Source: Pseudomonadota bacterium | GTDB taxonomy: Bacteria > Pseudomonadota > Gammaproteobacteria > Xanthomonadales > Rhodanobacteraceae | DNA length: 64,000 bases | NCBI GenBank assembly: GCA_021793575.1 | Contig: JAJYSM010000002.1 | Location: forward strand, 28,695 to 92,694 | Direction of reading: 5' to 3' | Shown: positions 53,878-61,228 of the stretch, in pieces | Numbering within the stretch: the first letter of the stretch is position 1 | Layout: every line of letters begins with the position of its first letter | Notes under the pieces: generated by a model | The model's database searches: none | What the model was told of the DNA's origin: nothing | What the model saw: the letters and a program-made list of their open reading frames with translations, nothing else | Made by a program: the position numbers and the translations under genes

Positions 53878-54470
53878 ACGAGGCCACGGGGAACAGGGAC
53901 CGGGGAACCACCCGAGGTGGCCCGGCGGGGAACAAGCGAGCTCGCCACAGCTTGAAGTGCCGGCACGCATGGGCGCGCGTTGAAAGCGCGCCATGTCAGG
54001 TCACGACGAATTTGGGCGTTCCCCGCCGGGCCACCTCGGGTGGTTCCCCGTTTCCCGCCCCCCGCTCTTCCCAGCGCGGCTTCAGCCTGCTGGAGATGAT
54101 CGCGGCGATGCTGCTGCTGGCGATCGCCTTTGTCGCGCTGATGAAGGTGGCCGGCGCCTCGATCAGCCTCACCAGCAACGCGGCCCAGTACAGCGATGCG
54201 GCGATGTGGGCGCGCGGCAAGCTCGACGGCGCCTTCGTGGGCGAACCGGTGCGGGTCGGCAGCAGCACGGGCCGGTTCGACCGCACCTTCCGCTGGCAAA
54301 TGCAGGTGACGCCGTGGACCGGCGCCGGCAGCGCACCGCCGAACGCGCCGCTGCATCTGTACCAGCTGGATCTGGAGGTGCTGTGGGGGCCGCCGGCGCA
54401 TCCGCGCACGGCGCATTTCCGCACCCTGCGGCTGAGCGGGCCGCCACCGCTGCTGCAGGCGGCGCCATGA
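53874..54470 (+). CDS. gspI: Minor pseudopilin GspI
   Basis: A 198-residue pre-pseudopilin coupled to gspH by ATGA overlap. The mature sequence starts FSLLEMIAAMLLLAIAFVAL after SSQRG and continues with GspI-like WARGKLDGAFVGEP and PLHLYQLDLEVLWG. The leader would be 69 residues, encoded by a large inverted-repeat element. In-frame TTG codons at about 53952 and 54012 could shorten it, but the right repeat arm would still be translated. Confidence 0.88.
   Translation: MNEATGNRDRGTTRGGPAGNKRARHSLKCRHAWARVESAPCQVTTNLGVPRRATSGGSPFPAPRSSQRGFSLLEMIAAMLLLAIAFVALMKVAGASISLTSNAAQYSDAAMWARGKLDGAFVGEPVRVGSSTGRFDRTFRWQMQVTPWTGAGSAPPNAPLHLYQLDLEVLWGPPAHPRTAHFRTLRLSGPPPLLQAAP
53888..54056. repeat. Large inverted repeat inside gspI leader, 32-bp perfect arms
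   Basis: Perfect 32-base arms lie at 53902-53933 (starting GGGGAACCACCCGAGG) and 54018-54049, with 84 bases between. The outer parts carry GGGGAAC/GTTTCCC units like the other three elements, but the arms are extended by a new sequence (CACCCGAGGTGGCCCGGC). The RNA could form a long hairpin over the first third of gspI. Confidence 0.9.
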
Positions 54471-55168
54471 GTGTGTCCGCCAGACTGCCGCTCGCCATGC
54501 ACCCGCCCGGCCCACGATGCGCGGGCGGTTTCACCCTGCTGGAGGTGCTCGCCTCGCTGGTGCTGCTGGCGCTGCTGCTGATCGGCGTCTACTCCGGTCT
54601 GCGCACCGCCATTCACGGCGTCGGCTCGGGCACCGCGGCGATCGAGCGGATCGACCAGATCCGCGCCGCGCAGCAGTTTCTGCAGCGCGAGCTGGCGCAA
54701 AGCATGACCCAGCCGATCGCCCGCAACGAGCGCGGCGAGGATCTCTATTTCGAGGGCAGCGCGCATGAGCTGCGCTACGTCGCGCCGCTGCCCGGCTACC
54801 TCGGCAAGCTGGGGCCGCAGCTGCAGCAGCTGCAGCTGGTCGACGACGGGCATGGCGATGTGAAGCTGGTGCTGAGCCTGGCGCTGCTGCCGCCCGACGG
54901 CTCGCCGCCGAGCCCGCTGGGCGATCCGCAGGTGCTGCTCGACCATATCCGCAGCGGCCGCTTCAGCTATCGCGGCGTCGATGTGCTGGGCCGGCCGATC
55001 GCGTGGACGCCGAGCTGGCCCGACGGCCGCCTGCTGCCGCTGCTGGTGCGCATCGAACTGCAGCCGCAGGGCAACGACGCGTGGCCGCGGATGGAAATCC
55101 CGCTGCGCGTCAATCCGCTGATCAGCGGCAGCCCGAGCGGCCTGCAGCCGCTGGGCACCGGCCGATGA
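54467..55168 (+). CDS. gspJ: Minor pseudopilin GspJ
   Basis: A 233-residue pre-pseudopilin starting in the gspI stop (ATGA). The leader is of normal length, 21 residues (or 11 from the inner ATG), ending RCAGG before FTLLEVLASLVLLALLLIGV with Glu5. The body has the GspJ pattern IRAAQQFLQRELAQSM and ALLPPDGSP. With GspI and GspK it forms the pseudopilus tip. Unlike G, H and I, no repeat is present here. Confidence 0.92.
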   Translation: MSVSARLPLAMHPPGPRCAGGFTLLEVLASLVLLALLLIGVYSGLRTAIHGVGSGTAAIERIDQIRAAQQFLQRELAQSMTQPIARNERGEDLYFEGSAHELRYVAPLPGYLGKLGPQLQQLQLVDDGHGDVKLVLSLALLPPDGSPPSPLGDPQVLLDHIRSGRFSYRGVDVLGRPIAWTPSWPDGRLLPLLVRIELQPQGNDAWPRMEIPLRVNPLISGSPSGLQPLGTGR

Positions 55169-56040
55169 GCGCGCGCCGGCAGACCCCGCCCGGCCGCCAG
55201 CGCGGTGTCGCCCTGCTGCTGGTGCTGTGGGCCTGCACGCTGCTGGCGATCCTGCTCGGCGGCTATGCCGCGCTGGCGCGCACCGAGGCGCTGCAGGCGC
55301 GCTACCAGTTTGCCCAGACCCAGGCGCACTATGCGGCCGAGGCCGGCATCATGCGGGGGTTTTACGGGCTGCAGGATCCGCGGCCGGGCCAGCGCTGGAT
55401 CGGCGACGGGCGCGTCTACCGCTTCCGCTATGGCGGCGCCACGGTGGAGGTCACGGCCATCGACGAGAGCGGCAAGGTGGATCTGAATGCGGCCAGCCCG
55501 CAGGTGCTGCAGGGGCTGTTTCAGGCCGCCGGGCTGGCGCCGGAGCAAGCCGGCGCGCTGGCGGCCAGCGTGGTCGACTGGCGCAGCCAGCCAGGCGTGG
55601 CGACCGACGTGGCCGCGCACCGCGCCGCCTATCGCGCGGCCGGGCGCGACTACGGCCCGCGCAACGGCCCGTTCGCCAGCCTCGAGGAGTTGCAGCTGGT
55701 GCTGGGCATGACGCCGGCGCTGTATCGCCAGGTGGCGCCAGTGATCACCATCTGGTCCGGCAACGCCACGCCCGACCCCAACACCGCGTCGCCGCTGGCG
55801 CTGGCGGCGATTCCCGGGATGACGCCGCCGCAGCAGGCGCTGATCGCCGCCGCGCGCCAGCGCCAGGCCGCCGACCCCACGCTGATGATCAACAACGGCA
55901 GCACGCAGAGTCTGCGCGCCGAGGCCACGCTGGCCGATGGCACGCGCGCGGTATTGCATGCCACCATGCGCCTGCAGGCGGGGCCGGCAGGCGCGCAGCC
56001 ATACACGGTGCTGCGCTGGCAGGAGGGGGACGGGGAATGA
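55165..56040 (+). CDS. gspK: Minor pseudopilin GspK
   Basis: A 291-residue protein beginning RRQTPPGRQRG, then VALLLVLWACTLLAILLGGY. It lacks Glu5, as is usual for GspK. The large globular domain has the helix-hairpin-helix-like stretch KVDLNAASPQVLQGLFQAAG and the second LASLEELQLVLGMTPALYRQ-like motif (with Phe before Ala). GspK caps the pseudopilus. ATGA overlaps on both sides couple it to gspJ and gspL. Confidence 0.93.
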   Translation: MSARRQTPPGRQRGVALLLVLWACTLLAILLGGYAALARTEALQARYQFAQTQAHYAAEAGIMRGFYGLQDPRPGQRWIGDGRVYRFRYGGATVEVTAIDESGKVDLNAASPQVLQGLFQAAGLAPEQAGALAASVVDWRSQPGVATDVAAHRAAYRAAGRDYGPRNGPFASLEELQLVLGMTPALYRQVAPVITIWSGNATPDPNTASPLALAAIPGMTPPQQALIAAARQRQAADPTLMINNGSTQSLRAEATLADGTRAVLHATMRLQAGPAGAQPYTVLRWQEGDGE

Positions 56041-57197
56041 GTACGGCAACGCAGTCGCTGCGACCGTGGATCGAACGCCTGCGCCGCGGCTGGCGCGCTT
56101 CGCCGCTGCCGGAATTTCTGCAGTGGTGGGGGGGCGAGCTGCGCGACCTGCTGCCGCCGCGCTGGCGCGGCTGGTTCCGCAGCGGCGCGCACTGGCACCT
56201 GCTGCAGCACGACGGCGCGCAGTGGACGCTGCGACGCGCCGGCCAGGCCCAGCCGCTGGCCAGCTGGGCCGATGCGCTGGACCCGCGCCTGCAGCAGGTT
56301 GCTCTCGGCAACGCGCTGCACGGGGTGGATCGCGAGGATCTGCGGCTGGCGCTGCTGCTGCCGTCGGCCGTGGTGCTGCGGCGCACGCTGGCACTGCCGC
56401 TGGCGACCCGTCACAACCTGCCGCAGGTGCTGGCGTTCGAGATGGATCGGCAAACCCCGTTCAGCGCCTCCCAGGTGTACTTCGCCGCGCGCGAGCTGGC
56501 CGCCCCGGCCGCCGCCGGGCGGCTGCATGCGGAGCTGGTGGTGGTCACCCGCGGCACGCTCGACCCGCTGCTGGCGCGCCTGGCCACGCTGGACATCGCG
56601 ATCGACGCGGTGGATCTCGCCGTCGGCGACGATCGGCTGGGCGTCAACCTGCTGCCGCCGGAGCAGACGCCGCGCCGGTCACGCCCGCGGCGGCGGCTGA
56701 ATCTGGCGCTGGCGGCTGCTGGCGTGCTGCTGCTGGTACTGCTGCTGGCGCAGTGGCTGCATAACCGGCAGATGGTGCTGGCGCAGATGCAGGCCACCGT
56801 CGAAAGCATGCGCGGCGAGGCGCAACAGGTGGCGGCGCTGCGCCAGCAGCTGCAGGACAACGCTGGCGCGGCCGGCTTTCTGGCGCTGCGCAAGAAAAAC
56901 GCGGTGAGCCGGCTGGCCGTGCTGGCGGACATCACGCGCCGGCTGCCCGACAGCGCCTGGCTGGAGCGTTTCAGCATCGACAATACCGGCCAGCTGGGCA
57001 TACAGGGACAGAGCCTGCAGGCGGTCAAGCTGCTCGATGCGCTGAAGGATTCGCGGCTGATCACCGACGCCAGTTTCCAGGGCAGCATCCAGCCCGACCC
57101 GACCACCGGCAAGGAGCGTTTCTACCTGACCGCCCAGCTGCGCCGGCCGGCCACCGCGCAACCCGCGGCCGCGGCGTCCACCGGGGGTGCGCCTTGA
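56037..57197 (+). CDS. gspL: Type II secretion platform protein GspL
   Basis: A 386-residue bitopic protein. The cytoplasmic actin-like domain (about 1-220; LRLALLLPSAVVLRRTLALP, VLAFEMDRQTPF) binds GspE. A single membrane helix (LALAAAGVLLLVLLLAQWL, about 222-242) leads to a periplasmic coiled coil and a PilN-like ferredoxin-type domain (LPDSAWLERFSIDNTGQLGI). It links the ATPase to GspM. Confidence 0.9.
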   Translation: MSTATQSLRPWIERLRRGWRASPLPEFLQWWGGELRDLLPPRWRGWFRSGAHWHLLQHDGAQWTLRRAGQAQPLASWADALDPRLQQVALGNALHGVDREDLRLALLLPSAVVLRRTLALPLATRHNLPQVLAFEMDRQTPFSASQVYFAARELAAPAAAGRLHAELVVVTRGTLDPLLARLATLDIAIDAVDLAVGDDRLGVNLLPPEQTPRRSRPRRRLNLALAAAGVLLLVLLLAQWLHNRQMVLAQMQATVESMRGEAQQVAALRQQLQDNAGAAGFLALRKKNAVSRLAVLADITRRLPDSAWLERFSIDNTGQLGIQGQSLQAVKLLDALKDSRLITDASFQGSIQPDPTTGKERFYLTAQLRRPATAQPAAAASTGGAP

Positions 57198-57832
57198 AGC
57201 CGCTGCGGCCGCGCGAGCGCCGCGTCGCCGCCGTTGCGCTGCTGCTGCTGGCGCTGCTGCTCGGCTACGTCGTGTTGCTGCACTGGTGGTTGGTGGCGCC
57301 GTTGCAGCAGATCGACCGCGAGATGGCCGACCTGCGCGACACCCAGGGCCGCTATGCCGCCGCCATCGCGGAGCTGCCGGTGCTGCAGCAGCGCATCACC
57401 GCGCTCGGCGACGGCCAGGCCGCCAGCCAGGCGTTCCTGGCCACCGACGATCCGAACACCGCGGCGGCCGACCTGATGCAGCGCGTGGTTGACGTGGTCG
57501 GCAAGGGCACCCAGGGCGGCCGCTGCGTGGTGAGCCAGAAGATGCCGCTGCCCAGCTCGCCGGCGAGCCCCGGCGAGCCGTACCGCAAGGCCGCGGTGAG
57601 CATCAACCTGAGCTGCGACATCGAGCCGCTGGCAGCGGTGCTGCAGGCGCTGGAGCAGGGCACGCCGTACCTGTTCATCGACGACCTCACCATCTATCGC
57701 AACCCGGTGGCGTCGCAGCAGAACAGCGCCGCGCCGCTGGAGGTGCAGTTCACCCTGTCCGGTTACGTGCGGCCGCCGCACGCCGCCGCCGCGGTCAGCA
57801 CGCCACGCGCGGGTGCAGGAGCGGGGCCATGA
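57194..57832 (+). CDS. gspM: Type II secretion platform protein GspM
   Basis: A 212-residue bitopic protein starting with TTG inside the gspL stop. A short cytoplasmic tail is followed by a membrane helix (RRVAAVALLLLALLLGYVVL), a coiled coil (LQQIDREMADLRDTQGRYAA) and a periplasmic ferredoxin-like domain (PLAAVLQALEQGTPYLFID). This matches XpsM/GspM type II. It binds GspL and stabilises the platform. Confidence 0.88.
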   Translation: MKPLRPRERRVAAVALLLLALLLGYVVLLHWWLVAPLQQIDREMADLRDTQGRYAAAIAELPVLQQRITALGDGQAASQAFLATDDPNTAAADLMQRVVDVVGKGTQGGRCVVSQKMPLPSSPASPGEPYRKAAVSINLSCDIEPLAAVLQALEQGTPYLFIDDLTIYRNPVASQQNSAAPLEVQFTLSGYVRPPHAAAAVSTPRAGAGAGP

Positions 57833-58545
57833 ACGCCGCACAGCAACGTCGCCTGACTCCGCTGCTGGCGGCGCTGGTGCTGCTGCTGGGCATCGGCCTG
57901 CTGCTGCTGTTCGGCGGTGTCGGCCGCCGCGTGCAGTGGGCGCCGCCGCGGCCGCTGGCGCCGCTGCCGCCGGCTGGCAACAGCGCCGCCGAGCTGCCCC
58001 GCCCGCAGCCGCTGTCGGAGTTCGCGCTGGTCTGGCAGCGGCCGCTGTTCAGCCCCGACCGCAAGCCGATCGCGCGCGCCGCCGACGGCGGCAGCAACCT
58101 CGGCGAGCTGGAGCTGACCGGTATCATCCTCACGCCGACGCTGCGCATGGCGCTGCTGCGCGACAAGAGCGGCCACCGCGAGCTGCGCCTGCGCGAGGGA
58201 CAATCGCTGCCGGACGGCAGCGTCAAGCTGGTGGAGATCCACCCGCGTTCGGCGCTGTTCGATTCGGCCGCCGGGCGCACCGAGCTGAAGCTGCAGGCCG
58301 GTGCGCCGATCGACCAGCCCCGGTTCGGCCCGGTGAACGAGGCCGGCGCGCGCGGCAGCCCCGGTGGGGCAATGATGCAGATCGAGCCGGGCGCCGCGCC
58401 CGCGCCGATGCCGGCGCCGCCGGCTGGTACCACCGTGCCGCCGATGCAGCGTCCGCTGCCGGCGAGCGTGCTCGATCGGCTCAGACAGAACATCCAGAGG
58501 CGCCGCGCCGCCCGTGCCGCGGCGACCCACCAGGGAGTACCTTGA
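57829..58545 (+). CDS. gspN: Type II secretion protein N (XpsN-like, GspC-related)
   Basis: A 238-residue protein with one N-terminal helix (LLAALVLLLGIGLLLLFGG) and a periplasmic homology-region domain like that of GspC (FALVWQRPLFSPDRKPIA..LELTGIILTPTLRMALL..LREGQSLPDGSVKLVEI). The C-terminus is Pro-rich and probably disordered. No separate gspC is present, so this protein probably links the platform to the secretin, as XpsN does in Xanthomonas. The gene overlaps gspM. Confidence 0.85.
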   Translation: MNAAQQRRLTPLLAALVLLLGIGLLLLFGGVGRRVQWAPPRPLAPLPPAGNSAAELPRPQPLSEFALVWQRPLFSPDRKPIARAADGGSNLGELELTGIILTPTLRMALLRDKSGHRELRLREGQSLPDGSVKLVEIHPRSALFDSAAGRTELKLQAGAPIDQPRFGPVNEAGARGSPGGAMMQIEPGAAPAPMPAPPAGTTVPPMQRPLPASVLDRLRQNIQRRRAARAAATHQGVP

Positions 58546-58548
58546 CCC

Positions 58549-61176
58549 ATGTTTCGCAAGCTCACCCAGCATGTACTGCGCGCCGGCATGTGCGCCTTCC
58601 TGGTCGGATTGGCCGGCTGCGCCAGCCTGCCGCAGCCACACGACAACGGCGCGCTGCAGCGCGAGGCGATGGCTGGCACGCACGCCCCGGTGCCCGCCCC
58701 GCTGCCGCTCAACAACGGCAACGGCGCGGCCGCCGAAGCGCCGCCGCCGGCGCAGATCAGTATCGGCAGCGGCCAGTTCATCCGGCCCACCGCGCTGGCC
58801 ACGCCGCGGCTGGCGGCCACCGGGCCCGATGCGGTCACCTTCAATTTCGAGAACCAGCCGGTCGAGGCGGTGGTCAAGGCGATCCTCGGCGACCTGCTCA
58901 AGCAGAACTACACGATCGTGCCGGGCGTGCAGGGCAACATCTCGTTCTCCACCTCCGAACCGGTGAACTCGGCGCAGGCGCTGCCGATCCTGGAGACCCT
59001 GCTGGGCTGGACCCACAACGCCCTGGTGCGGCGCAACGGCGGCTATGTGGTGCTGCCGGAGAAGGACGCGGTGGCCGGTAACCTGGTGCCCAGCCTCGGC
59101 GCCAATGCGCCCGGTGGCGGCCTGCAGGCGCGGTTGTTTCCGCTGCGCTTCATCTCCGCCAGCGAAATGCTGAAACTGATCAAGCCGTTCGTGCGCTCCG
59201 ACGCTGTGCTGCTGGCCGATCCGGCGCGCAACCTGCTGGTGCTGGCCGGCACGCCGCAGGAGCTGGCCAACGACCAGAGCATGGTGCGCACCTTCGACGT
59301 CGACTGGCTGCGCGGCATGTCGGTGGGCGTGTTCAACCTGCAATACGCGACCGTGAACGAATTGATGCCCAAGCTGGACAGCATGTTCGGCGCGCACGGC
59401 GACACCCCGCTGGCGGGCATGCTGCGCTTCATTCCGATCGAGCGCACCAACGCGCTGGTGGTGATCAGCACCCAACCCGCGTACCTGCAGGAGGTCGGCG
59501 ACTGGATCGGCAAGATCGACCGCGGCGGCGGCAACCAGCCGCAGCTGTTCGTGTATGACGTGCGCAACATCAAGGCGTCGGATCTGGCCCGCTACCTGGC
59601 GCAGATCTACACCAACGGCGCCGGTGCCGGCAGCGACAACGGCGGCCAGGTCGGGCCGGGTCTCAGTGGCAATACGCTGGGCAGCGCCGACAACGCCAAC
59701 GCCGGCACCAGCATGGGCAGCACCGCGGGCAGCTTCGGCAGCTCGACCAGCAGTGGCGCCGCCGGTGCGGGCGGCCTGGGGGCCGCGCCCGGCAGCGGTG
59801 GTCCGGGCAGCGGCGGCCTCGGCGGTGCGGGTCTGGGTGGCAGCGCGGCTGGCCGCGCCGGCAGCGGCGGCTTCGGCGCGGCAGGTGGCTACGGCAGCAT
59901 CGCCAGCACCAGCGCCGGCGGCGCGGCGGCGGATCAGCAGTACAGCTCCAGCGACGGCAGCGTGCGGATCAGCTCGGTGGACAGCAACAACCAGCTGCTG
60001 GTGCGCGCGCGCCCCTCGCAGTGGGAGGAGATCAAGGCGGCCATCCGCAAGCTCGACAACGTGCCGATGCAGGTGCAGATCGAGACGCGCATCCTGGAAG
60101 TGAATCTCACCGGCGAATTCCAGTTCGGCGTGCAGTGGTACCTGCAGGGTCTGGCCGGGGGTACCCAGGGCGCCAACGGTTTCACGCCCGGCAATCCCGG
60201 CAACCCCCGTCAGGGTGCCTTGGGTGGCGGCGGTAATGCGTACGTCCCCGGAGTCGGCGGCGATGCCCTGTTCTACTCCTTCGTCAACTCCAACATGCAG
60301 GTAGCCCTGCATGCGATGGAGACCAGCGGCAACACCAAGACGCTGTCGGCGCCGTCGATGGTGGTGATGAACAACCAGGTGGCGAGCATCGCGGTGGGCG
60401 ACCAGATCCCGATCAACCAGACCAGTGTCAACACCGGTATCGGCGTCGGTACCAGCTACAGCTCGGTGCAGTACCTCAACACCGGCGTGATCCTCAACGT
60501 GCAGCCGCGGATCAATCCCGGTGGCCTGGTCTACATGAACATCAGCCAGGAGGTCAGCCAGGCGAACCGCTCGGTGCCGCTGGTCAACGGCAATCCGGCG
60601 ATCTCGCAGCGCAAGCTTTCGACCGAGGTCGCCGTGCAGAGCGGCCAGACCGTGTTGCTGGGCGGCCTGATCCAGCAAGCCGACGGTACCACCGACACCG
60701 GCATTCCCGGACTCAACCGCATCCCGTTGCTCGGCCGGCTGTTCGGCACCACCAGTCGTACCCGCAACCGCACCGAGCTGATCGTGCTGATCACGCCGCG
60801 CATCATCCGCAGCAGCGAGGATGCCAAGCAGATCACCGACGACTACCAGAACAAGTTCGAGTCGCTGGCACCGCTGCGCGCCGCTGCCGCGCACGGCGCG
60901 CCGGTAGTCGCGCCGTTGTCGCCAGCGGCTGCGTCGACGCCGAGCTGGACCGAGCAACTGCAGCAGCACGCCGAGCAGGCATTGCGCCAGGCCGACTACG
61001 CCACCGCGCAGGATCTGGCGATGCAGTCGTGGCGGCAGGGCCTGCATCAAGGCGAGCTGTGCCGGCGCAACTGGGACGTGATCGCGCAGGCGCGGTTGCA
61101 CGACCCGCAGCTGGGCAAGGCGGATGCCGCGCGGCAGCAGGCGGCCAGCTGCGTGCGCGCCCCGCGGCCGCCGTAA
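58549..61176 (+). CDS. gspD: Type II secretion outer-membrane secretin
   Basis: An 875-residue secretin. The lipobox LAGCAS (Cys24) suggests a lipidated N-terminus. N0 (VTFNFENQPVEAVVKAI), N1/N2 (FIPIERTNALVVIST) and N3 (VRISSVDSNNQLLVRARPSQ) domains precede the secretin core, which ends IPLLGRLFGTTSRTRNRTEL and IVLITPRIIRS. An approximately 110-residue Gly/Ser/Ala-rich insertion (about 354-464) sits before N3. A C-terminal tail of about 110 residues may bind a pilotin. It forms the multimeric gate through which folded proteins leave the cell. Confidence 0.94.
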   Translation: MFRKLTQHVLRAGMCAFLVGLAGCASLPQPHDNGALQREAMAGTHAPVPAPLPLNNGNGAAAEAPPPAQISIGSGQFIRPTALATPRLAATGPDAVTFNFENQPVEAVVKAILGDLLKQNYTIVPGVQGNISFSTSEPVNSAQALPILETLLGWTHNALVRRNGGYVVLPEKDAVAGNLVPSLGANAPGGGLQARLFPLRFISASEMLKLIKPFVRSDAVLLADPARNLLVLAGTPQELANDQSMVRTFDVDWLRGMSVGVFNLQYATVNELMPKLDSMFGAHGDTPLAGMLRFIPIERTNALVVISTQPAYLQEVGDWIGKIDRGGGNQPQLFVYDVRNIKASDLARYLAQIYTNGAGAGSDNGGQVGPGLSGNTLGSADNANAGTSMGSTAGSFGSSTSSGAAGAGGLGAAPGSGGPGSGGLGGAGLGGSAAGRAGSGGFGAAGGYGSIASTSAGGAAADQQYSSSDGSVRISSVDSNNQLLVRARPSQWEEIKAAIRKLDNVPMQVQIETRILEVNLTGEFQFGVQWYLQGLAGGTQGANGFTPGNPGNPRQGALGGGGNAYVPGVGGDALFYSFVNSNMQVALHAMETSGNTKTLSAPSMVVMNNQVASIAVGDQIPINQTSVNTGIGVGTSYSSVQYLNTGVILNVQPRINPGGLVYMNISQEVSQANRSVPLVNGNPAISQRKLSTEVAVQSGQTVLLGGLIQQADGTTDTGIPGLNRIPLLGRLFGTTSRTRNRTELIVLITPRIIRSSEDAKQITDDYQNKFESLAPLRAAAAHGAPVVAPLSPAAASTPSWTEQLQQHAEQALRQADYATAQDLAMQSWRQGLHQGELCRRNWDVIAQARLHDPQLGKADAARQQAASCVRAPRPP

Positions 61177-61228
61177 GTCGGGGAGCCAACGGCTGAGCGC
61201 GCAGCCGCTGCCGCTATCATCGGCGCGG

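Noticed and set aside
51370..54056. Repeated GGGGAAC/GTTCCCC units considered as a CRISPR array
   Set aside because: The repeats are in inverted pairs around unrelated centres, with no regular spacers and no cas genes.
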